A DNA stretch of 64,000 bases. Source: an uncultured Thiothrix sp. (lineage in GTDB: Bacteria; Pseudomonadota; Gammaproteobacteria; Thiotrichales; Thiotrichaceae). The DNA is taken from assembly GCF_937873765.1 (NCBI RefSeq), contig NZ_CALMZC010000038.1:124001-188000 (forward strand), given 5' to 3'. The first letter of the stretch is position 1, and each line of letters opens with the position of its first letter. Shown in pieces: positions 9,646 through 19,422 of the stretch. The notes under the pieces were generated by a model. It saw only the letters and a program-made list of their open reading frames with translations. It was not told where the DNA came from and searched no databases. The position numbers and the translations under genes were made by a program.

Positions 9646-10383
9646 TTATTGATACCCCAAAATTCGCGCCATTCTTAAGTCGTTTTTATCCATCGCGATA
9701 TCAATCGGCGTCTTTTGACCCGCATCGCTGGTTTGGACACGGGGGTTAGCACCGGCTTGAATTAAATAATTGGCAACATTCGCATGGCCAAAACGTACTG
9801 CATGATGCAAAGCAGTCCATCCGTTACTAGTGCGAGCGTTGATGCTAACTCCACGCTTTGCTAGGAAATCAATAATTTGCATATGACCACGGGCTGCTGC
9901 AGCATGAATGGCTGTCTCACCATAGCGCGTAGTAATTCGCGGATTAGCTCCTTGGCTGATGAGATCCATGACCATACCTAAATTGCCAGCTAAAGCTGAT
10001 AGCCATAACTTCTCATCTAAATCACGTTGACTCATTTGCGGCACTGGCGTTTTATCGACTGCAACGGTAGGGGTTGAGCTAGCTGCATTCGGTAAGGTTG
10101 AGCTGGCGTTAGCATTTGGACTAGCGTTATAGCTATAACTAGAGCGCATTACTGTGGCAGGAGCAGTAGCTACAGCGGGCTTAACAATCACAGGGGCAGA
10201 TGGAGCTGGGGATATAGTAATAGGTGCAGGAGCTGGTGTAGGGGCAGCCGCCACTGCTTTAGCCGCTGACGCTACTGTGGGTGCATTGGATGACCAAACA
10301 TCAGCAGGCTCAGCAAAAGCGGTGCCCACTGAGGCGGTAACTAAGAGCGCTGTTACCGAAAAGCGCAGATGTGTAGTTTTCAT
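9646..10383 (-). CDS. Secreted ankyrin-repeat protein
   Basis: A Sec-type signal peptide (residues 1-24, cleavage after TAFA) is followed by a low-complexity Ala/Pro/Ser/Val-rich stretch (25-115). About three ankyrin repeats follow from residue 140 to the end, with the hallmarks GETAIHAAAARGH and GWTALHHAVRFGH. It is therefore an exported ankyrin protein, probably periplasmic and used for protein binding. The partner is unknown. Its start lies 7 bp downstream of the DUF815 ATPase stop on the same strand, so the two are probably co-transcribed. Confidence 0.8.
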   Translation of the reverse strand: MKTTHLRFSVTALLVTASVGTAFAEPADVWSSNAPTVASAAKAVAAAPTPAPAPITISPAPSAPVIVKPAVATAPATVMRSSYSYNASPNANASSTLPNAASSTPTVAVDKTPVPQMSQRDLDEKLWLSALAGNLGMVMDLISQGANPRITTRYGETAIHAAAARGHMQIIDFLAKRGVSINARTSNGWTALHHAVRFGHANVANYLIQAGANPRVQTSDAGQKTPIDIAMDKNDLRMARILGYQ

Positions 10384-10390
10384 AGTTTTC

Positions 10391-11164
10391 TTACATGTAT
10401 ATTTGATAATGGGTTAGGAAATGACGTGCGGTACGTCCACTGTATCCCCCCCGATCGTTTGCAAAACTTAAAGCTTCCTCGTGCAAAGCACTGCGATCAA
10501 TGGGCTTGCCTTTAAAGAGTTGGTCAATAATTGCTAGATAAATCTCTTTATCCATCGCCTCAAAAGAAAGTGATAAACCAAACCAACCTGCTAAGGAGTA
10601 ATCATCCTCTGCCTCGCGGTGAATTAAACTGGAGTGTAAATCCCGATTAAAATTAGCAGCCATCTGTGCGGGCAATAAACCACGGTGACTTGAAGTAGCA
10701 TAAATCAATACATTGGGTGGCGGTGTTTCGAGTGCTCCCTCCATAGCAATTTTCAGTAAACGGTAATCGGATTGGCCTCTTTCAAACGTCAAATCATCAC
10801 AATAAAGGATAAAATGATGATGATGCTCACGCAGGTCATCAATAATATCTGGAAGTAAATGTAGGTCTGTTTTGGGTATCTCAATAATCCTCAAACCATA
10901 GCTGTGGTAGCGAGTCAGTAAAGTTTTGATTAAGGCTGTTTTACCGACTCCTTGTGCTCCCCATAGCAGCGTATGACTTGAAGGCTTGCCGCGCATAAAA
11001 TTCTCGGTATTTTTGTATAGCAAGGCTTTTTGCTCATCAATGCCCAGCAGGCTATCCGGTGCGATTAGCTCGACCTGAGTAATTGGCTTGAGAAAATGCC
11101 GATTTGATCGCCACACAGCCGCAATCGTCGAGCGCCAATCTATGCCTGTTTTACCAAATGCCAT
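10391..11164 (-). CDS. DUF815 family AAA-type ATPase
   Basis: This 257-residue ATPase matches the DUF815 family (related to bacterial YrrK/DnaC-like AAA proteins). Walker A is GAQGVGKT at 69-76. The Walker B-like segment FILYCDDLTFE ends near residue 128. The sensor segment VLIYATSSHRGLLP is typical. The family role is poorly defined. Upstream lies a 320-bp stretch without a gene, and downstream are the ankyrin and lipoprotein genes in the same direction. Confidence 0.85.
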   Translation of the reverse strand: MAFGKTGIDWRSTIAAVWRSNRHFLKPITQVELIAPDSLLGIDEQKALLYKNTENFMRGKPSSHTLLWGAQGVGKTALIKTLLTRYHSYGLRIIEIPKTDLHLLPDIIDDLREHHHHFILYCDDLTFERGQSDYRLLKIAMEGALETPPPNVLIYATSSHRGLLPAQMAANFNRDLHSSLIHREAEDDYSLAGWFGLSLSFEAMDKEIYLAIIDQLFKGKPIDRSALHEEALSFANDRGGYSGRTARHFLTHYQIYM

Positions 11165-11484
11165 ACCTTCTCCTTAACAGGAACACCACCCCATCATTCC
11201 AAAGTTTAGTCGTTAATGTAAAAACTTGCCGTTAAAAGGTTTTTAGTATTTTTAAAATGAGAGGGGGCATCTTAATTCATACTAAAATTGGGGCAACTTA
11301 GGGTACAGAACACTCAATGTTTCAAGTTGTAGAACCTGCTTACGACATGATTGAATGAATCTACGCTTAATTTGTTCGCACATTAACAATTTTGTAGCTT
11401 TTCCGCAAAAGTTTATATTACCTGTATTTATATGAACGAATGAATCTGTATAAACGTTGACATTGAGCAAATAGGAGGAAAGTC
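11165..11484 (+). other. Intergenic region between DUF815 ATPase and cobO
   Basis: No convincing gene is seen. The stretch is AT-rich and must hold the promoters of the divergent DUF815 and cobO genes. A 9-base word (GAATGAATC) occurs twice (near 11354 and 11434). I looked for the conserved B12-box and folds of a cobalamin riboswitch and found no convincing match. The last bases carry the cobO ribosome binding site (AGGAGGA). Confidence 0.5.
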
Positions 11485-12090
11485 TTGGACGAACTAGAGA
11501 AAAATCAGCGGCATAAAGAGCGTATGCAACGTAAGAAAGCTGCAATTGATGCGAGCATTGCTCAAGCTAACCAAGAAAAAGGTGTGTTAGTGTTGCTTAC
11601 AGGCAACGGTAAAGGTAAATCTAGCTCAGCTTTTGGAATGGTAGCTCGCGCACTTGGGCATGGTATGAAAGTAGGTGTCGCTCAATTTATTAAAAGTAGA
11701 ACGGATACGGGTGAGGAGGCCTTTTTCAGTAAACAAAATAATGTGGAATGGCATGTTTTAGGGGATGGCTTTACTTGGGATACCCAAGATCGTGCTCAAG
11801 ACATTGCCACCTCCGAGCGGGGCTGGCGGATTGCAGAAAAAATGCTAGCTGACCCAAGCTATAATTTAGTGGTCTTAGATGAGATCACCTATTTAATAAA
11901 CTATAAATATCTGGATGCAGAGCGGGTATACGATGCTTTAGAACATCGCCCGTTCATGCAACATGTGGTGGTAACAGGGCGTGCTGCTTCCGCTGAATTA
12001 CGTGATTTAGCGGATACGGTGTCTGAAATCAACGATGAAAAACATGCATATCGCGCGGGGGTGCAAGCCCAAAAGGGTGTGGATTTATAA
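11485..12090 (+). CDS. cobO: Cob(I)yrinic acid a,c-diamide adenosyltransferase (CobO/BtuR type)
   Basis: The enzyme transfers the 5'-deoxyadenosyl group of ATP to corrinoid cobalt. The P-loop GNGKGKSS is at 40-47, and the family segment LVVLDEITYLINYKYLD is near residue 128. The length of 201 residues is standard. The start is TTG at 11485, with AGGAGGA six bases upstream. No ATG gives a family-like N-terminus. It is convergent with cobS, and the two 3' ends overlap by 6 bp. Together with cobSCT and cobQ it forms a late cobalamin/salvage cluster. Confidence 0.95.
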   Translation: MDELEKNQRHKERMQRKKAAIDASIAQANQEKGVLVLLTGNGKGKSSSAFGMVARALGHGMKVGVAQFIKSRTDTGEEAFFSKQNNVEWHVLGDGFTWDTQDRAQDIATSERGWRIAEKMLADPSYNLVVLDEITYLINYKYLDAERVYDALEHRPFMQHVVVTGRAASAELRDLADTVSEINDEKHAYRAGVQAQKGVDL

Positions 12091-12849
12091 GCTCAGCGCA
12101 ATTCCGATTAGCCAAGCCGCTTCCCCGAACTCAACACAAGCACCGGCTGTATCTCCTGTACAGCCGCCTAAACGCTGTAGCATTAAACGGCGTAGTAACC
12201 AAAAGCTAATCAAGACTAGGATCAAACCTTGCCAAGCGAGTAGACCGGCTATTCCAATCACCAAAAGTACCAGCCAAAAAGCTGGCTTCTCCGGCAAATG
12301 TTTTACTGCAGCACTGGCCAAGCCACTAGCGCGTACATAGTCAGTCGTGAGAAATAATAGTAAGACAAAATTACGCCCTAGTACGGGTGTAAATACAATC
12401 AGCCAGCTCAGTTGATGCTTAATCAGTACCGTCAAAGCTGCGAATTTAAGTAAGAGCACTGCAACCAAGGCAATCGCACCGGCTGCACCGACTAAAGGAT
12501 CTTTCAGGATACGGTGGGTTTTTTCTACATCCCCCAAGCCACCTAGCCAAGCATCAGCACCATCAGCCACGCCATCAAGATGTAAACCCCCGGTGATGGC
12601 TGCCCAAAGGGCGGTGACTATCGCAGCCAAAACTAAAGCATCCGCTTGAGGGAACAACCAAATAGGCAAGCATAAGATCAGTCCGATGATTAAACCGACT
12701 AAGGGGTAAAATAAAGTCGAGCGCCCAAAATCAGGGTCTGCTAACTTAGGTACAGTGGGTATGGGAATACGTGTCAGCAGTGAAACAGCCAAAAAGAAAG
12801 CGGTGGTAAATGGCTTCAAGATAGTAAGCGCTCCAAACCTAATCCACAC
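12085..12849 (-). CDS. cobS: Adenosylcobinamide-GDP ribazoletransferase CobS
   Basis: CobS joins adenosylcobinamide-GDP to alpha-ribazole (phosphate) in the last part of cobalamin synthesis. It is an integral membrane protein. The hallmark HLDGVADGADAWLGG begins at residue 90, and several hydrophobic helices follow. The start given (ATG at 12849) overlaps cobC by 34 bp. A TTG at 12819, in better register with usual CobS N-termini and preceded by GGAG, is an alternative. It belongs to the minus-strand operon cobT-cobC-cobS. Confidence 0.93.
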   Translation of the reverse strand: MWIRFGALTILKPFTTAFFLAVSLLTRIPIPTVPKLADPDFGRSTLFYPLVGLIIGLILCLPIWLFPQADALVLAAIVTALWAAITGGLHLDGVADGADAWLGGLGDVEKTHRILKDPLVGAAGAIALVAVLLLKFAALTVLIKHQLSWLIVFTPVLGRNFVLLLFLTTDYVRASGLASAAVKHLPEKPAFWLVLLVIGIAGLLAWQGLILVLISFWLLRRLMLQRLGGCTGDTAGACVEFGEAAWLIGIALSL

Positions 12850-13415
12850 ACGCTGCTGCGGCCATCTGCATACACTCGAAATCTTACCGCTTGCCCATAG
12901 CCTAATTCAAAGCGCAAAGTTTGGGCATAATTAATCCCCAAACTCTGAGCCAACAAGACACGAATGACTCCACCATGGGTCATCAGTAATATCTGTTTAC
13001 CTGCATAACGCTGAATGAGCTCATCCCAAACCGCAGTAACGCGCTGAATAAAAGCGGGCATACTTTCCCCTTGTGGTGAGGTAAAACTTAGCGGGTCAGA
13101 CCAGAGTTGTTGTAGACCGACTTGATCTGTTTCCCAGATAGTTTGGCTAGTTTTACCGATCCAAGTCCCAAAGTTCATTTCTTGAATACGAGGTTCTATT
13201 TGTAAGGGGATAGCTGACTGACTACTAAAGTGCTCAGCAAATTGCGCACAACGTAGGCTGGGTGAACTGAGGATTTGATCCGGCCTATACCTCTCAGTAG
13301 CAGTCGAGAGTTGTTGCCAACCTTCTGCGCTTAAAGGTTCAGTAGACGGTGCACAAAACAAATTTGGGGTTAAGACTCGCCCATGCCGAAGTATATCAAT
13401 TTGCGTTACAGTCAT
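12816..13415 (-). CDS. cobC: Alpha-ribazole phosphatase-like histidine phosphatase (CobC)
   Basis: A 199-residue histidine phosphatase. The catalytic RHG motif is in DILRHGRV near residue 10. The second catalytic His is in LMTHGGVIRVLL near residue 145. The final residue of the usual RHGE motif is Arg here. Its position between cobT and cobS supports the role of removing phosphate from alpha-ribazole-5'-phosphate, the CobT product. Its ATG overlaps the cobT stop by one base (TAATG), which implies coupled translation. Confidence 0.85.
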   Translation of the reverse strand: MTVTQIDILRHGRVLTPNLFCAPSTEPLSAEGWQQLSTATERYRPDQILSSPSLRCAQFAEHFSSQSAIPLQIEPRIQEMNFGTWIGKTSQTIWETDQVGLQQLWSDPLSFTSPQGESMPAFIQRVTAVWDELIQRYAGKQILLMTHGGVIRVLLAQSLGINYAQTLRFELGYGQAVRFRVYADGRSSVCGLGLERLLS

Positions 13416-14461
13416 TACAATTTGCCAGCCACGGCAGCTTCCGCAAAAGTCGCCATTTGATTATGCAGTAGGCACGCTTGTTGTAAAAGAGGTACTGCAA
13501 TCGCGGCCCCACTGCCTTCACCTAAGCGTAAATTCAAATCCAATAAAGGCTGCAAACCTAAGTTGGCAATGGCTTGTTTGTGTCCGCGTTCTGCGGAGGC
13601 ATGCGAGAGCAACAGCCAGTCTTTCAGCGCGGGTTGTACTTGCAAGGCAACTACTGCGGCGGCGGTCGTAATGAAGCCATCCAATAAAATGGGTAAGCCC
13701 AATTGCCCCGCACGGAGGTAAGCGCCGGTTAACGCAGCAATTTCAAAGCCACCCGCACAGCGCAACCAAGCCAAGGCATCATCTGCGCAAGCCGCATGGC
13801 GTTGTAGAATGCGTGCAATCACTTGAGTTTTATGTGCAATCCCTGCTGAATCCAAACCTGTACCAGCACCCGTCATGGTATTTGGGCTAAGCTTCAGTAA
13901 AGCACAGTAAAGGACTGTAGCGGGCGTTGTATTACCAATGCCCATTTCGCCACCGATGAATAAATCTGCACCGCTGGCATACGCGCGTTCGGTAGCCTCA
14001 TAACCTGCTTGTAACGCTAATTGTAGTTGCGCTGGAGTCATCGCTTCAGTTTGGGCGCTATTCGCTGTACCTGCACCAGCCCGTTGAATCACTAATCCCT
14101 TTCGAGCAGGCAAGGGTTTAAGAATACCCGTATCGATAATTTCTAAGTGAGCCTGCAAGGACTTTGCGAGCACGCTAATCGCTGCACCACCCTGCAAAAA
14201 GTTCGTGACCATTTGCTGAGTGACTGCTGGTGGGAAGGCAGACACACCCTCTGCGACGACGCCATGATCACTGGCAAAAATACTGATATGCACGTGTTCA
14301 ATACTAGGCTGCTCACGGGCTTGCAAACCTGCTAAGCGAATAGCGAGTGTTTCTAAGTCCCCTAAAGCTTGCGGTGGTTTGGTGAGTTGGGTTTGGCGAA
14401 GGCTTGCCAATTCAGCTATTGCTTGATTTGGGGTAACACACGGTGCGCTCAGCCAGTCCAT
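13415..14461 (-). CDS. cobT: Nicotinate-nucleotide--dimethylbenzimidazole phosphoribosyltransferase CobT
   Basis: CobT makes alpha-ribazole-5'-phosphate from dimethylbenzimidazole and nicotinate mononucleotide. The 348-residue length and the motifs GEMGIGNTTPA (near residue 171) and LRLGEGSGAA (near residue 313, with the catalytic Glu) are diagnostic. It is the first gene of the minus-strand cobT-cobC-cobS group and is divergent from cobQ. No cobU/cobP or cobD/cbiB is present in this window. Confidence 0.96.
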   Translation of the reverse strand: MDWLSAPCVTPNQAIAELASLRQTQLTKPPQALGDLETLAIRLAGLQAREQPSIEHVHISIFASDHGVVAEGVSAFPPAVTQQMVTNFLQGGAAISVLAKSLQAHLEIIDTGILKPLPARKGLVIQRAGAGTANSAQTEAMTPAQLQLALQAGYEATERAYASGADLFIGGEMGIGNTTPATVLYCALLKLSPNTMTGAGTGLDSAGIAHKTQVIARILQRHAACADDALAWLRCAGGFEIAALTGAYLRAGQLGLPILLDGFITTAAAVVALQVQPALKDWLLLSHASAERGHKQAIANLGLQPLLDLNLRLGEGSGAAIAVPLLQQACLLHNQMATFAEAAVAGKL

Positions 14462-14596
14462 AAGCTATCCTAGTGGGAGTAAATCCGGCATGTTGGCATG
14501 CTTGCTGCGGTGAAAGCAATGCCCTGTTGAATCTGCGTTTTAGTGCAAAAAGTTTTGTTATAGTTGCCTGTTAATTTTTGGGATTGAGGAGTGGGA

Positions 14597-16039
14597 ATGC
14601 CAACGCTGATGATTCAGGGTTGTACCTCGGATGCTGGGAAAAGCACCTTAGTGGCTGGTTTATGTCGAGCCTTTAAACGGCGTGGACTGAAGGTCGCTCC
14701 TTTTAAACCGCAGAATATGGCTTTAAATAGCGCAGTCACAGCAGATGGCGGCGAAATTGGCCGTGCCCAAGCCTTGCAAGCCCAAGCGGCGGGTATTGCT
14801 CCGACCGTGCATATGAATCCCATTTTACTCAAGCCCAATACTGATACTGGTGCGCAAGTCATTTTGCAAGGTAAAGCACTCGTGAATTTAGAGGCTTTGG
14901 CTTACCACTTATATAAGCCTAAAGCGGCTGAGGTGGTGTTCGATTCCTATCAACGTTTAGTAGATGAATATCCATACATTTTAGTTGAAGGTGCAGGTAG
15001 TCCGGCCGAGATTAATTTACGTGAAGGTGATATTGCTAACATGGGCTTTGCGGAAGAGGCGGATTGCCCTGTCCTCTTAATTGCCGATATTGATCGTGGC
15101 GGTGTGTTTGCCCACTTAGTAGGCACTCTGAATTTATTGTCTGCAACCGAACAAGCACGCATTAAAGGTTTTGTAATCAATCGGTTTCGAGGCGATATTG
15201 GCTTACTAAAAGGCGGCTTAGATTGGCTAGAACAGCATACTGGTAAACCAGTTTTAGGCGTTTTGCCCTATTTACACGGTTTGCATTTAGATGCTGAGGA
15301 TGCTTTACCCGAGCAACACAGCTCTAAAGCACGCTTTTGTGTTATTGTGCCGGTTTTGCCGCATATTAGTAATCATACTGATTTCGAGCCGCTACGCTTA
15401 CACCCACAAATTGATTTTCGCTATATCAGACATCATGAGACCATTCCAGCCGCTGATTTAATGATTCTTCCGGGGAGTAAAAACACCGGTTTTGATTTGA
15501 AATGGCTGAAATCCCAAGGCTGGGAAGCCGCTATTCAAAAACATCTGCGTTATGGCGGTAAGCTCATTGGGATTTGTGGTGGCTTACAAATGCTAGGCAC
15601 AGGGATTTATGACCCACATGGGATTGAGGGCGCTGAGCCCTATCATCAAGCCTTAGGTTTATTGGAACTTGAAACCGTTTTGCATCCACAAAAGCAATTG
15701 ATCAATCATCAAGGGGCTTTGGCTTTTGACCCAAACATTAAGTTGCAAGGCTATGAAATTCACTGCGGCATGAGTGTGGGCAAGGCTTTAGATCAACCTG
15801 CTACTTACTTAGACGGTGAGCCTGACGGCGCTCTTTCTAAGGATGGGCAAATCTTCGCAAGCTATTTACATGGACTATTTGATCCCCCCGCTGCGCTAAC
15901 GGCGCTATTAACTTGGGCGGGTTTACGTGTCGAGCAAGTAGTGGATATTAAGGCGATTCGTGAGCAGCAATTAGAACGCTTAGCCGATACCCTAGAGCAA
16001 GATTTGCAGATTGAGCGCATTCTCGCTTTAATGCAGTAA
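14597..16039 (+). CDS. cobQ: Cobyric acid synthase CobQ
   Basis: CobQ amidates four carboxyl groups of adenosylcobyrinic acid a,c-diamide using glutamine and ATP. The N-terminal P-loop-like domain starts with [16 protein letters not shown] glutamine amidotransferase class I domain with the nucleophile Cys in [10 protein letters not shown] lies near residue 330. The length of 480 residues is typical. I chose the ATG at 14597, which has GAGGAG five bases upstream, over the in-frame GTG at 14591 that overlaps the Shine-Dalgarno. galM follows in the same direction after 25 bp. Confidence 0.96.
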   Translation: MPTLMIQGCTSDAGKSTLVAGLCRAFKRRGLKVAPFKPQNMALNSAVTADGGEIGRAQALQAQAAGIAPTVHMNPILLKPNTDTGAQVILQGKALVNLEALAYHLYKPKAAEVVFDSYQRLVDEYPYILVEGAGSPAEINLREGDIANMGFAEEADCPVLLIADIDRGGVFAHLVGTLNLLSATEQARIKGFVINRFRGDIGLLKGGLDWLEQHTGKPVLGVLPYLHGLHLDAEDALPEQHSSKARFCVIVPVLPHISNHTDFEPLRLHPQIDFRYIRHHETIPAADLMILPGSKNTGFDLKWLKSQGWEAAIQKHLRYGGKLIGICGGLQMLGTGIYDPHGIEGAEPYHQALGLLELETVLHPQKQLINHQGALAFDPNIKLQGYEIHCGMSVGKALDQPATYLDGEPDGALSKDGQIFASYLHGLFDPPAALTALLTWAGLRVEQVVDIKAIREQQLERLADTLEQDLQIERILALMQ

Positions 16040-16064
16040 GTGATGTATTAGCGTGGAGGGAGTC

Positions 16065-17024
16065 ATGCAAGTATTTGGAACCACACCTGAAGGCCAAGTC
16101 ATCCATAGCTTTGCATTAGCCGGTGGAGGCTTAACTGCACGCGTATTGACTTGGGGTGGCGTTTTGCAAGATTTGCGTTTAGAGGGTGTGCCTTATTCTT
16201 TAGTGCTGAATTTTCCAGATTTAGCGGGTTATATAAATTCTAAAGCTTATATTGGCGGCAATGTTGGGCGCTTTGCGAATCGGATTGCTCATGGACGTGC
16301 ATCCATTGCCGGACAAAGTTATCAACTGGACACCAATTTTTTAGGCAAGCATCTGCTGCATGGTGGAAGTGTTGGTGCTGATCGCCAAGTCTGGGCTGTT
16401 AGTGCTTATACAGAAAGTAGTTTGAGTTTAGAGCTGGTTTTAGCAGACGGTCATATGGGTTTTCCGGGGGAACTAACTGTGACTCTGCATTATCGTTTAT
16501 TAGCCTCAGCTTGTTTAGAGCTAGAGTTTTTGGCGACGACGACTGCACCCACTCTATGTAATTTTGCCCATCATAGTTATTTCAATTTAGATGGTGCAGA
16601 TAGTATTCAAAACCATCAGTTGCAAATTCAAGCGGAGCACTATTTGCCAGTAGATGCTGAGGCGATTCCAAGTGGTGAAATTGCCTCTGTGGCGGGTACG
16701 GTTTTTGATTTTCGTGAGTTGAAGCCGATTAATTGGCGAGGTGCGCGATATGATCATAATTTTTGTATTGCTGATTCCCAGCAAACCCTACGCCCAGTCG
16801 CTTATCTCCAAGGGCAAAAGGGTATCGGGCTGTGCTTAGCAACGACAGAGCCGGGTTTACAGGTCTATGATGGTAAGTATTTAGATGCTAGTCATGCAGC
16901 TTATACGGGGCTAGCTTTAGAGCCACAAGCTTGGCCTGATGCGCCCAATCATGCACATTTCCCTAGTGCTGAACTTTGGCCGGAGCAGGTTTATCGGCAG
17001 GTGACTCGCTATTATTTTAGTTGA
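16065..17024 (+). CDS. galM: Aldose 1-epimerase (galactose mutarotase)
   Basis: A galactose mutarotase-like protein of 319 residues. Family motifs are the GNVGRFANRIAHGR segment near residue 68, a catalytic His in FAHHSYFNLDG near residue 170, and an acidic C-terminal motif in LALEPQAWPDAPNH. It probably interconverts alpha and beta anomers of hexoses. The ATG at 16065 has GGAGGGAG just before it, and the GTG at 16053 would lie within that site. It follows cobQ closely but has no evident functional link with cobalamin. Confidence 0.9.
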   Translation: MQVFGTTPEGQVIHSFALAGGGLTARVLTWGGVLQDLRLEGVPYSLVLNFPDLAGYINSKAYIGGNVGRFANRIAHGRASIAGQSYQLDTNFLGKHLLHGGSVGADRQVWAVSAYTESSLSLELVLADGHMGFPGELTVTLHYRLLASACLELEFLATTTAPTLCNFAHHSYFNLDGADSIQNHQLQIQAEHYLPVDAEAIPSGEIASVAGTVFDFRELKPINWRGARYDHNFCIADSQQTLRPVAYLQGQKGIGLCLATTEPGLQVYDGKYLDASHAAYTGLALEPQAWPDAPNHAHFPSAELWPEQVYRQVTRYYFS

Positions 17025-17132
17025 GTATGAAGCCACCAGAACCTATAGAATGTGCACCACGTTTAGCAATGGAATGATTAACTTGAAAATTAAATAAATT
17101 TTGTTTCTATGATTTTTTAAATTCAAATAAAT

Positions 17133-17846
17133 ATGCAGTTAGCTAGCTTAGTATTAAATTTAGGCAATCAATCTAGTTTTTCTAAATTACTAATCCTTCT
17201 AGTTTTAAGCTGTATGCTGAGTAGCATTCACTTAGCAGAAGCTGATTCAGTGCTTGATCAAACTACACAATCTAAAACGGTTGAGGAAAAATTAGTAGAT
17301 CCTAAAGAGGAAATCCGCACTATCGATTGGATTGATTTATTGCCCACTGATATCAACCGCAAGGCTTTGATGGAGCATTATGCTGATTTAATCATTCAAC
17401 GCTTAGATCCACCTGATGACCTAAGTTTACAAGAACAAATCATCACAGAGCTGAAACAAGCACCGGTGAATCCTAGTTTGGCTGGTGTGAAACTGCGTTT
17501 AGCAGGCTATATGATAGTGTTGGACGAGTTTGAAGGAAAAATTACAGAGTTTTTGTTAGTGCCTTATTCGGGGGCTGGTGTGCATCAACCAGCACCACCA
17601 GCGAATCAAATGCTTTTAGTGCGGTTAAACCCTGAGCAGGCTTTAGCCACAGCACAAATGTATGAATCAGTATGGGTAGAGGGGCGTTTAAAGATACAGC
17701 CGGACGAAACTTCCATTGCTCGGGTAGCTTATCGACTAGAGGATGCACAAGTACGTTTATACACTATGGAAGATGCTAGGCAGGCAGAGGCTCGAGAGGC
17801 TAAGCTTGAGCATGAAGATGCAGCAACTCATGCTCATGAAGAATAA
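17133..17846 (+). CDS. DUF3299 family exported protein
   Basis: The N-terminal 40 residues have a long hydrophobic segment (about 18-36) that acts as signal or anchor. The central part contains the DUF3299 pattern: IDWIDLLP, then LAGYMIVLDEFEGKITEFLL, then VPYSGAGVHQPAPPANQ (the family usually has VPYFGACIHVPPPPPNQ). Here the Cys and the following Ile are replaced by Gly and Val. The C-terminus is Glu/Ala/His-rich. The function of the family is unknown. It is convergent with the VanZ-like gene, which ends 1 bp away. Confidence 0.75.
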   Translation: MQLASLVLNLGNQSSFSKLLILLVLSCMLSSIHLAEADSVLDQTTQSKTVEEKLVDPKEEIRTIDWIDLLPTDINRKALMEHYADLIIQRLDPPDDLSLQEQIITELKQAPVNPSLAGVKLRLAGYMIVLDEFEGKITEFLLVPYSGAGVHQPAPPANQMLLVRLNPEQALATAQMYESVWVEGRLKIQPDETSIARVAYRLEDAQVRLYTMEDARQAEAREAKLEHEDAATHAHEE

Positions 17847-17847
17847 G

Positions 17848-18219
17848 TTAGGCTACTGCTTTAACCTTCAAAATCACTCTAAATAGCAGCCAATACAAAA
17901 CTAAACCGCAGGCATCTGCAGCAAAATCTAACAGAGAAAATGTCCGCCAAGGCATAAAAAACTGTAGGACTTCAATAAGCGCACCATAACTCAATAAGAG
18001 AGGTACTTGAAAACGCCAAAAGTCTCTATGGCTTGCCATCTCTAATAAGATTGCATAACCGAAAAAAGCCATGGTGTGCATAAATTTATCATTGACTTGC
18101 ACACCCGTATCTGGTGAGGGCATTAATGCAAAGATCAATCCAATCCCCAAAAGTAACAAAAATAACTGCATCAAGACGCGCTGCTTTGGGGCGGGTAAGT
18201 TAAATAAATTCGCTAACAT
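17848..18219 (-). CDS. VanZ-like membrane protein
   Basis: A 123-residue protein with four predicted membrane segments. It resembles the VanZ-like family by the pattern KFMHTMAFFGYAILLE and the C-terminal DFAADACGLVLYWLLFR. Despite the name, most small chromosomal members have no shown link to teicoplanin resistance. It lies 3 bp downstream of the patatin-like gene on the same strand, so the two are probably one transcript. Confidence 0.8.
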   Translation of the reverse strand: MLANLFNLPAPKQRVLMQLFLLLLGIGLIFALMPSPDTGVQVNDKFMHTMAFFGYAILLEMASHRDFWRFQVPLLLSYGALIEVLQFFMPWRTFSLLDFAADACGLVLYWLLFRVILKVKAVA

Positions 18220-18222
18220 TAT

Positions 18223-19176
18223 TTAAGTACTCAAGCTGGTTTCGATTTCAAAACGTAGGCGCTGAACGGCATCACGTCCAGCGTTAATGGCTTCTTGCGC
18301 CCGATAAAACTCCAATAAGCCAATATCGGTGAGTTTCGGTGCTAGTAAAACTTCCGGAGGATCACCCGCCATCCGGCTGCGGGTAATTTTGTCTTGCATA
18401 ATATTAATTGAACCGGCAATGGCTTCAATTAAATTAGGTGCTGGCATTAAACGATTCGAATTAAACAGTGAGGCTGAGTAATCACGTAATGACGCGGTTA
18501 CATGGCTAAAAGAGCGCTTAGCTGAGTTATTTTCCGGTACGACGGTCAAAGCAGTATTTTTAGAAGCTACATCCGCTTGTGGCTGAAAATGTCGGCGGGC
18601 GATAGCGCCATTCAAATTCACCGCGATTACAATATCAGCCCCTAAAGCACGGCATAAAGAAACGGGTACGGGATTGACTAAGCCGCCATCCACTAACCAT
18701 TGATCTTGATAAGCAAAAGGGGCAAATAAGCCGGGTAAAGAAATGGATGCCATCATGCCATCCGCTACTTTACCTTCAGTGAACCACATTTCCCGACCTG
18801 AGCCTAAATAAGTAGCCACTGTTGCAAATTTACGAGGTAATTGCTCAAAAGTTTGTTCAGTAGGGCAGACATAATCATTAAAAAATTGTTGTAAGCGCTC
18901 TCGATGCACGAAGCCATGCAGGGAGGGGTTCAAATCGAAAAAGCGGACTAAACCCAGTTTATTAAAACTTAAGACTTCTTTTTCTAGTAGATCTAAATTA
19001 CCTGCTGCATAAGCTGCACCGACGATTGAACCAATCGAGCAACCTGCGATAATCTCTGGCTGAATGCCTAAGTCGCCTAGAGCGCGTAATACGCCAATAT
19101 GTGCCCAGCCGCGTGCTGAGCCACTGCCAAGGGCTATGCCAATCCGTGGTTTATGTTTAGTCGTGTTGTTTGTCAT
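18223..19176 (-). CDS. Patatin-like phospholipase, RssA family
   Basis: A 317-residue patatin-domain protein. The oxyanion-hole motif is GSGSARGWAHIGVLRALG, the nucleophile elbow is GCSIGS, and the Asp of the Ser-Asp dyad is in LVDGGLVNPVPV. This matches the RssA subgroup of cytoplasmic patatin-like proteins, and the substrate is not known. The longest frame starts at 19302, but the ATG at 19176 gives the usual short N-terminus. No strong ribosome binding site supports either start. Confidence 0.85.
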   Translation of the reverse strand: MTNNTTKHKPRIGIALGSGSARGWAHIGVLRALGDLGIQPEIIAGCSIGSIVGAAYAAGNLDLLEKEVLSFNKLGLVRFFDLNPSLHGFVHRERLQQFFNDYVCPTEQTFEQLPRKFATVATYLGSGREMWFTEGKVADGMMASISLPGLFAPFAYQDQWLVDGGLVNPVPVSLCRALGADIVIAVNLNGAIARRHFQPQADVASKNTALTVVPENNSAKRSFSHVTASLRDYSASLFNSNRLMPAPNLIEAIAGSINIMQDKITRSRMAGDPPEVLLAPKLTDIGLLEFYRAQEAINAGRDAVQRLRFEIETSLST

Positions 19177-19422
19177 GAGTCTAATTGAACGTTGACTGAG
19201 GTTTGTATGATAGCAGAGCGGTAGTGCAAGAGGCATGTCGAAACTGTTAGTGATGCTTGCTGCTCGATAAGCAACGCGGTGGTAGTCCATAAACTTGCAC
19301 AACTTACCTCCCGCCGCACCTGTTATACATTAGCTAGACAACTCCCAAAAAACAGGCAAAATGTTGAAATTGTGTCCAATCATCACATGTTTTTCTACGT
19401 TCACCTCATCTAGGTAGGCTTT

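Noticed and set aside
11165..11484. Cobalamin riboswitch upstream of cobO
   Set aside because: No B12-box or matching stem pattern could be found by eye; the same holds for the 130 bp before cobQ. A covariance-model search would be decisive.
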